From: JABMMZ01 sp044368575
GTDB lineage: Bacteria; Bacteroidota; Bacteroidia; NS11-12g; UBA955
NCBI GenBank assembly: GCA_044368575.1
Contig: JBIPPH010000030.1
Location: forward strand, 1-25,528
DNA: 25,528 nt
Direction: 5' to 3'
Below the pieces are notes generated by a model that was given only the letters and a program-made list of their open reading frames with translations, had not been told where the DNA came from and did no database searches. The position numbers and the translations under genes were made by a program. This document shows, piece after piece, positions 17,701 through 23,700 of this stretch (positions are counted from its first letter, which is position 1; each line of letters opens with the position of its first letter).

Positions 17701-20127
17701 AGACAAGTTGGATTCACTAACACCATCTCCATAATCCCAATTGATGTACACAATGGAATCAAGCGTGGAATCTACCAACATGAAATCAAAGCTTGAATTT
17801 TTACAGTATTGCACGGTTGGATCATAGGTAGTGGTAAACCTTGGATCCGTTAACCCAAAACGCACTTTGTGGTGATAAAAAGCAGTGTCCCTACAAACCC
17901 TTCCGTTAGTATCTGTTCCATTTTGAATGATTACCCCAATGCTGATATTGCCATTTGAATCACAAGGCACATAAGTGTAATTGTGTGAAGAGGTATTCAT
18001 CTGCCACCAAGCATTAAAGTTGCCTGACTCTTCAGCACACAATGAATCCCACATTACCCAATAGCGCTCTCTTCCGCAAGATGGTTTTGTGGGACCTAAA
18101 TCTATCCATACTGTTTTGGCACCTTCAGGACCTAAACAAAAACCGCCATATGAAGACATATTAATACCAGTATGTGCATCCGGTTTCATCAATGGCAAGC
18201 CATATACTTTGGTATCCTTACAACCCAAGGCTGAATCCACCAAGGTAAGTTTAACTGAATAACAATTGTCTCTGCCCTTTTTGTACATGTGTTTAAATGA
18301 CAGTGAATCAACACTTAAGTTACAATTGCTATCCACATTTTGATTTTGTTGGGTATTGATCAAACAATTGGCAGCAAAAGGGTCTTGCGCATCCCAAAAC
18401 ACTGAAATCTTTTTATTCAAATACAACAAAGACGTATTATTAAAATAAACAGTATCCTTCACTTGACATTGGTACCTGTTCAAAATACTCATATCTACCC
18501 AAGGGCCATAAACGATGTTAGGTTTTAAATTAATGATTGAATCACAGCCCAATTTACTGACTCTAATTTTAGGGTAATACGTTCCGATTCGACTCCCTCT
18601 GTGATATTGGTGATTTACATTCCAACCATCCAAGGTATCTCCATCTCCAAAAAACCAAGTGGCTAAAGCGCCAGTTACAGGCGTTTGAATGAACTTAAAC
18701 ACATTGCTTGATTGACAGGAATCAATGGCATAGGTTATTCCATCCACTTTAAAGTTGATATTTTTGACAGTATCAGAAGACAAAAAAGAATCCTTACAAC
18801 CATATTGATCGGTAATACTCAATTTGATTTTAAAAACACCATTCACTATAAAATCATGAGTTAAATTGGTAAATGTTGAGGTATCTATTACTGAACCATC
18901 GCCCCAATCCCATGTGAATCGTTTGATAACAGGCGGTTGCATATTACTCAAATTCACAACTGTGGCTTTGGTTTTAAAACAGCCTCCTTGAACGGTTACT
19001 TTAAAATTGGCTTTAGGATCTTTATAAATAGTTACACTATCAACTAATGCGGTATAACGCGCCGCACAACCATTGGTGTCTATTACTTCATGGGTTATTT
19101 TATACACCCCACCATTGTCATTATTGTAGGTATAACATGCACCAGTACTGTTTTTATTCAAAAGAACACTTGAGCCATCATCCCACAACATATTTCTGTA
19201 GGTAATTTGGGTGGTATCTGTTCCAAATTGCACACAGGTTTGATTGCCCTTGTAACATTGATTTTTGGGTGTCAGTAGCGTAAAGAAAGCATTAGGGCGG
19301 TTATACACTAATACCGAATCCTTATTAAACAAACAAGTGTTGCCATTACTATAGGTTAGTTTAACGGTGATGTGTTTTAGTCCAGAACTGTTGTATTGTT
19401 GAGTAAAGGTTTTACTGTTTGAAATGGACCCATCTCCAAGTGTCCAGTAGTATTGAGTAACCGGATCAGTGCCATGCTGAATATCTATGTTTAAATTATC
19501 CCCAGGACAAATAGAATCTGTTGAGAGCAATACTGAAGGTGGCGCGTAAACTATTAGACTTTTCTGAATAGAATCTTTGCATCCTTGGGTGGTTTGAACA
19601 AGCAGCTTAACTGTTTTAGCTCCTGTAGAGGTATAAGCATGCGAGGGTGATGAGAAAGTACTAGTATCACCATCTCCAAATTTATAATAGTAACTGCTAA
19701 TCGGATTGTTTAAATCAGAAGAACTGTTAGAAGTAAATAGTGCATTTAACCCTAAACAGGCATTCGCAAAATTAAAATTAGCAATTGGTTTATTGTATAC
19801 TGACCATGTATGCCAAACTGTATCAGAGCAACCATTGGTATCTTTTACAATTAACCTGGTATTAAACACGCCTTTCGCGGTAAAAACATGCACCACGTTA
19901 CTATCACTACTCGTGTTGTAGAATCCGGAACTTGGATCAGCAAAATCCCAAATCAAAGTATCCCCTTTACCAGTGAATTGGAAAAAGACAGAATCTCCAA
20001 GGCATTTTGATCCGGTTACAGTGAAAGCCGCACTGCATTGTGCTTGAGCTTTGACGCCCAAAAACACAAAAAACAACCAAAATACAATTTTTTTAAACAA
20101 AGTTTTAGTTGAGATTGGCAAAAACAT
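11725..20127 (-). CDS. Giant PKD-repeat surface protein with T9SS type B sorting domain
   Basis: 2800 residues, complete. It begins with a basic signal peptide (residues 1-29, ending VKAQAQ). I count about 29 consecutive PKD-type units of roughly 80-110 residues with the W-x-FGDG core, then two shorter Ig-like units, then a type B (gliding motility-associated) C-terminal domain: WIPTAFTPNGD, FNRWGELIY and GWSGDY, ending FYLLR. Units are joined by a P-x-P type linker (VHPMP, VYNKP). Nearly every unit has one Cys near its start (QC) and one near its end (GC-x-D). Units 7 and 8 are longer and carry several additional Cys. Units are diverged, unlike those of the neighbouring paralogue. Likely a secreted, surface-bound adhesin; ligand unknown. 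Transcribed from a TATCTTTG promoter, with rhodanese 3 bases downstream. Confidence 0.93.
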   Translation of the reverse strand: MFLPISTKTLFKKIVFWLFFVFLGVKAQAQCSAAFTVTGSKCLGDSVFFQFTGKGDTLIWDFADPSSGFYNTSSDSNVVHVFTAKGVFNTRLIVKDTNGCSDTVWHTWSVYNKPIANFNFANACLGLNALFTSNSSSDLNNPISSYYYKFGDGDTSTFSSPSHAYTSTGAKTVKLLVQTTQGCKDSIQKSLIVYAPPSVLLSTDSICPGDNLNIDIQHGTDPVTQYYWTLGDGSISNSKTFTQQYNSSGLKHITVKLTYSNGNTCLFNKDSVLVYNRPNAFFTLLTPKNQCYKGNQTCVQFGTDTTQITYRNMLWDDGSSVLLNKNSTGACYTYNNDNGGVYKITHEVIDTNGCAARYTALVDSVTIYKDPKANFKVTVQGGCFKTKATVVNLSNMQPPVIKRFTWDWGDGSVIDTSTFTNLTHDFIVNGVFKIKLSITDQYGCKDSFLSSDTVKNINFKVDGITYAIDSCQSSNVFKFIQTPVTGALATWFFGDGDTLDGWNVNHQYHRGSRIGTYYPKIRVSKLGCDSIINLKPNIVYGPWVDMSILNRYQCQVKDTVYFNNTSLLYLNKKISVFWDAQDPFAANCLINTQQNQNVDSNCNLSVDSLSFKHMYKKGRDNCYSVKLTLVDSALGCKDTKVYGLPLMKPDAHTGINMSSYGGFCLGPEGAKTVWIDLGPTKPSCGRERYWVMWDSLCAEESGNFNAWWQMNTSSHNYTYVPCDSNGNISIGVIIQNGTDTNGRVCRDTAFYHHKVRFGLTDPRFTTTYDPTVQYCKNSSFDFMLVDSTLDSIVYINWDYGDGVSESNLSLGKRTHKYTKRGRYRVVVTMRHANGCVAVDSMVIRIGAQPSLVFNKQKICLNDSVKVLNTTRYWNGPAYWKDSLRFLNNKETTRWDIGDGNGFGTGKYSTYFKFNKIGNYNIKLEYTDSVGCVDTFLYAFPVRVFDVFSAMTLPGKQLVCAQVIQFKSSASVYDSLNQFGHTDDSVVTHTWYFDQASSSSLLKNPFKFFKRGWHDVELQVTNTLGCKDTKKDSFFINGPEAGFEMVSDTVGCMPLTVTFKNNSLNANSYTWLYKNPGNNTTITNSYANIAFTYANYGIFRPQLIARNTFLNNGITVTCADTFVVNPLVKFSPKIEVYELPRPNFTHSTNCANYTTTFTNTSALTTGNIVQYVWSFGDGSSSNLANPVHQYADSGKYTIVLRAYSPYGCVDSVIRDIFVYPFPEADFTFNEVCQGRATNFRDISKSFNDIITNYTWNFGNGAGSSTKNPNYVYPKDSVYYLVRLTVRNRSGCIDDVTKQVRVWAKPKPNFTAVNVCHLSSMSFSNIGSSKQAVQSNVWTMGDGSVLQSNGFVKVYADTGKYTVKLKTTTIQGCTDSVSKQVQIFANPTADFNINSSSQCLNQNRFVLSNTSTMYSGTITAYEWRLSDGYVSTKANVVHSFPSVNTYSIKLITRSNNFCYDTITKFVNVRPSPKSILQISAIEKCINTADSIAFNDVSTIDTSIASRIWTLDPGITKTLKQFKYKYTTVGAHPISLRVQNSVACWDTSYGLVTIHPKPEALIAKHVTEQCFRANLFAYKDSSKILSPYTLSTIWQFGDGDTSSLPITSHHYNTFDTFKLTLIAYSNKGCKDTTQQILVVHPMPKSVFVIDTLKQCLKANKFNFTNQSSIHHGSMSYNWLFGDASNSSLKDPSHSYAAFGVYTCSLIVQSNFGCKDTSSKALQVFSMPVANFKWLDSTSCFRANNMTAINTSSIPQGVYTTYWTSMVKQLMGKDTFNVQWPKDSSYTVQLKLVSNAGCLDSVRKKAYVWPMPVAAFNIDSAKQCLRSNWFKFTNASWAKDGTLKYQWSFGNGYNAIQKDTQMRYLNQGTYSVRLIVNSVRNCKDTVSHTVVVHPMPKALFSINDSTQCFNTQNFVFTDESKVAYGSLKRLWTWSDNTNDTGKVVSHYFVKDTVFKNRLIAISDQNCADTAMLFVETNSVPKPNFSINDTDQCLPVQRFIMSNLSKIKQGSMTYQWLFGDGNTSNTFNAQHVYGLPGVYAIQLKAISNFGCRDSISKTNVVYHQPKAKLLVNDSDQCLRFNQFALTGNSTIQQGSIVAYYWDTSGLNATGLKDRTISFGSHGSKLLRYIVKSDKACFDTMYQTLTVHPMPKAKFNINDSVQCAQNNTFIFTAKSSIAYGTMKHKWWLAQTFRDSGIVIAKSFNAADTPIIQLVTVSDKLCTDTLDRLVFVQPSPKSYFTVNQLGQCLKINQFDALNRATVPHGFMRFVWRISDGFVSTDTSISHKFAKHGDFKIRLWVSSNYDCVDSFEQGVLVHPEPIANFKVNDAGQCVKGNQFVFSNLSTIDSTQMGYDWSFGDGDTSRVKAPIHNYLFYGDYKVMLTARSIYNCQDSFKATMYVNPMPRARFSLNDTDQCVNAQSFDFTNASWIQKGSLKTHQWQLNGQVFNTWNVVNYRFNQIGLLPVKLIETSDSLCRDTAQSVVTIYAKPKADFSINDTSQCLVGNRFIMRSTATDWNGIRKHQWWVDTQFNTIDSVLIKSFTTVGWHSIQYVTTSNTLCSDTILKLVRVKPMPNPQFNTLKPFYCNNEPPVLLTPVVPGGVFSGINVVGNYLYPKQLFADTVKYTVTVNQCTSSSQQATMIYPMPVVKLGNDTLLCQTESILLKAKNWNSTYYWQDGNVNETYRVSQAGKYWVTATNICGSVSDTIQVNYRDHNCRLWIPTAFTPNGDPLNEFYKPIGIDLLSMDYKIFNRWGELIYVGDLNAPGWSGDYMGLPAQDAYFVVLVNYSYMNSGQMFIFSEREVFYLLR

Positions 20128-20156
20128 TAGGCTTTACAAATAGCCAATACCTCATT

Positions 20157-20188
20157 CAAAGATAACTGAATTGTGTAAAGAATCCAAA
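20157..20188 (-). promoter_or_regulatory. Promoter of the giant PKD gene
   Basis: Read on the - strand, TTTG (complement of 20185-20188), 20 bases, then TATCTTTG (complement of 20157-20164). The expected start near 20152 gives a leader of about 25 bases before the ATG at 20127. Its -33 box lies inside the divergent promoter of the GNAT-like gene. Confidence 0.75.
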
Positions 20189-20200
20189 AGTGTAAATTTG
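20171..20200 (+). promoter_or_regulatory. Promoter of the GNAT-like gene
   Basis: TTG at 20171-20173, 19 bases, then TAAATTTG at 20193-20200, followed by TACT and the ATG at 20205. The transcript should begin at or next to the ATG. It interleaves with the divergent promoter of the giant PKD gene. Confidence 0.75.
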
Positions 20201-20204
20201 TACT

Positions 20205-20696
20205 ATGGAAAAGGCCAATTATCAAAGGCTATTGGAACTTGCGGACCAATTGTTTAACACCAAATCTGACCCTGAGCAATTGGATGTGAATGAGTTGGTG
20301 ATTGCCACCCTGCAAGCGATTTCACCGGTCTTAGTCCATGAACATCAAATTGAGCATGAAGCGGTTGCTTGGATTACCCTTATACCTAGCAACAAAGCAC
20401 TCACAGAGGCTTTCATACAGGGCACATTGACCGAAAAAAACTACTTCGAAAAAAGTGTAGAATTAGCTCATTTTGACACCATTTACTTGTGCTCAGCTAT
20501 AGTACTTGAAGAATTCAGACATCAAGGCATAGTTAGCCAGCATTGCAAAAAGGCCATCGAACAAATGCGCTCGAAACACCCAATCGTTCAATTGGCCGCT
20601 TGGCCATTTACTGCTGAAGGATTGAGTTGCGCTAAAGCCATAGCCCATCTGGTAGGGTTGCCATTGATTTTAAAATCAACGGTGGATTTGAAATGA
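20205..20696 (+). CDS. GNAT-like acetyltransferase, putative
   Basis: 163 residues. The segment around residues 94-121, IYLCSAIVLEEFRHQGIVSQ, resembles the acetyl-CoA-binding motif A of GNAT enzymes (beta-4, then V-x-x-x-x-R-x-x-G-hydrophobic), although the usual Q/R-x-x-G-x-G/A glycine pattern is incomplete. The upstream part (AWITLIPSNKALTEAFIQG) is a pattern I associate with uncharacterised Bacteroidota proteins. No signal peptide or membrane segment. It is the only + strand gene between the two giant PKD genes and shares an interleaved promoter with one of them. Substrate unknown; it may be catalytically altered. Confidence 0.6.
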   Translation: MEKANYQRLLELADQLFNTKSDPEQLDVNELVIATLQAISPVLVHEHQIEHEAVAWITLIPSNKALTEAFIQGTLTEKNYFEKSVELAHFDTIYLCSAIVLEEFRHQGIVSQHCKKAIEQMRSKHPIVQLAAWPFTAEGLSCAKAIAHLVGLPLILKSTVDLK

Positions 20697-20728
20697 TTGG
20701 AATAAAAACCAATCAAAAAATCTGAGTA

Positions 20729-23700
20729 TTAGTACAATACGTGAACAGTGCCCGAAAAAATCAGTTTTTTATTTTGCAGAGTAGTCACTTTTAACTGATA
20801 AGCATATACCCCATCAGGAACGCGTTCGCCTTTATAAGTGCCATCCCAACCTTCCAAATAATCATTAGATTGGAAGAGTATTTCACCCCAACGATTAACG
20901 ATTAACCATTCATAGGCACGAGGGTATACCACTCCAAATGGCTTAAAGAGATCATTGGTTTTATCTCTATTGGGCGTAAAAGCATTAGGAATAAATATCT
21001 GTGTTTCTGGGGAGGCTTTTATCCATTGAACTGTTTTATCCTCGCATCCATATTGATCTGTCACTTTGAGTTGAATCCATTTGAGTCCAGAATCTGAAAA
21101 CAACACATAAGGATTGGCCAAACTACTTGAACCATTGCCATTAAAATCCCATGCATGAGTGAGAGCAGATTGTCCTTGGCTTGTGGAGCTCATTTGATAA
21201 CCAGTACAGGTTAAGGAATCTACTATTTTTGCATAATTAAACCCAGCTACTGGCAGCTGTATAGCCATCGCAGATTGCAACTTGAGTAATGTGTCTTTAC
21301 AATTGAATTCATTGATGGTAGTAAGCATTACATTGTATTGTCCTGGTGCAGCGTATTGATGATTGCATGCAGTCGCCAAAGCAGTTTGCCCATCTCCAAA
21401 ATGCCACTTAATTTGAGTAATTACACCTGTATCAATTGAACATTGACTTGTATATTGATTTTTAAATCCAAAACAAACGGTATCAGTTGTAAATTGAATT
21501 CTGGTTTGAGGATACACATTGACCGAACTCATTATGGTATCTGCACACATAAAGGTATCGGTTAAAATCAAACGGTAATAGTATTTGCCAATTTGATTGA
21601 AACTAATTGCAGCAGTTGGTGTTGTGATGGTTTGATTGGTATTGGCATTGGTATTAAAGAAAGTCCAATTCCATGATTTAATTTTACTTAAATGAACTGT
21701 TTTATCTTGTAGTACAAAACGATTGCCTCTTAAACAAGCTTGATTTTGGTTGATAGTATACTGAATTTTAGGGGATGCATAAACAATAACTTTACGCTTC
21801 GCAGTATCTTTACAAGCATGATTACTAGAGGCAATTAATGTAATTGAATACGCCCCTATTGCATTGTAGCTATGAATAGGATTATTGACTAAACTTGAGT
21901 CATTATCTCCAAACAACCATTTGTAATTCAAAGTGCCGTATGGCAAACTACTTTGGTTAAACATTGCAAATTGATTATACAAAAAGCACCTGGCAGTATC
22001 GGCTAATCTAAATTGTGCATTGGGCATAGGATACACTTCAATTACACGTTGCATTGTATCGCGACAATTCATTGTGCTTTTGGCGATTAACGACACTGTA
22101 TACCATCCATGCGCCGAATACTTATGGTTGCTATTGATTGTATTGGCAAAAGCCCCATCTCCAAAACGCCATTCATAGCTTAAAGTATGGTATGGAATAC
22201 TTGAAGCATTGTTGAATTGAAACTGATTACCCAACAAACACATTGCAGAATCTGGTATAAGTATTTTAGCTTTTGGCATAGGATAGACTTCTACCATTTT
22301 GCGTATGGTATCTGAACACCCTTTATTACTGTTGGCTACTAATCTTACTTGGTAAACACCATAATTACCATATGTGTAATTAACAGATGTTAGGCCGCTG
22401 CTGCCGCCATCTCCAAACTGCCATTGATAAGTTAAATTGTTGTAAGGGATGCTACTAATATTGTTAAATGTGAAGCGATTATTACGCAGGCACATGGCTG
22501 AATCACTCACGGTGAAATTAGCTAAAGGCATTGGATAAATTTCTAATGGTCTGCTCGTTGTATCTCTGCAACCATATTGACTTATAGCAATTAGTTTGAT
22601 GTTGTAAACACCATAATTGGTGTATACTTGACTAGTATTGGTTTGTGCACTACTATCTCCATTCACTAAGCGCCATAAATAACTCATACTATTGTATGAG
22701 ATACTGCTTTGATTGATGAAGTTCACTTGATTACCTCTTAAACATTGAGTCGAATCATTCATAGTAAAACGCGCTTTAGGCATAGGATAAACCTCTAGCA
22801 TTTTTGTTATGGTATCTGAACAACCTTTGTTACTATTGGCAATTAATTGAACTTGATAAACGCCATGAGAACTATAGCTGTGGCTTGAAGAAATTAGATT
22901 ACTGATAGCTCCATCTCCAAATCGCCATTGATAAGTTAAACTGTTGAATGGAATACTACTGTTATTATTGAAGGTAAAAACGTTATTGCGCAAACACATA
23001 GCAGTATCACTTAAATCAAAATTTGCAACTGGCATTGGATAAATTTCCAATGGCTTGCTAGTCGTATCTCTACAACCATATTGACTTATTGCAATGAGCT
23101 TGGCCGTATAAACACTATAATTTGGATACGTGTAAATGGCATTGTTTTGTATACTGCTATCACCGTTACCAAATCTCCACAGATAATTTAGGCTATTGTA
23201 TGCAATACTGCTTTGATTGATGAAGTTCACTTGATTGCCTCTTAAACACTGAGTCGAATCATTCATAGTGAAACGCGCCCTAGGCATAGGATAAACCTCA
23301 ACTGTTTTTCGTATAGTATCTGAACAAGATTTATTGCTATTGGCAATTAATTGGACTTGATAAACGCCATGAGAATTATAGCTGTGATTCAATGATGTTA
23401 AACTACTGATTACACCATCTCCTAACTGCCATTGATAAGTTAAACTGTTATATGGAATACTGCTGCTATTGGTGAATGTAAAACGGTTATTGCGCAAGCA
23501 CATTGCGGTATCGCTTAAAGTTAAATTAGCCTTAGGCATAGGATAAATCTCCAAAGGTTTATTTGTAGTATCTCTACAACCATATTGACTTATTGCAATT
23601 AGCTTGGCCGTATAAACACCATAATTTGGATAGGTATAAATGGCATTGTTTTGTAAACTGCTATCACCGTTACCAAATCGCCACAGATAACTCAAACTAT

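Noticed and set aside
20695..20714. A 6-base-pair inverted repeat (GATTGG / CCAATC) between the convergent GNAT-like and giant PKD genes.
   Set aside because: The stem is short and AT-rich, and it is followed by A, not T, on the + strand. On the - strand the T run precedes the hairpin. It does not meet the criteria of a terminator in either direction.
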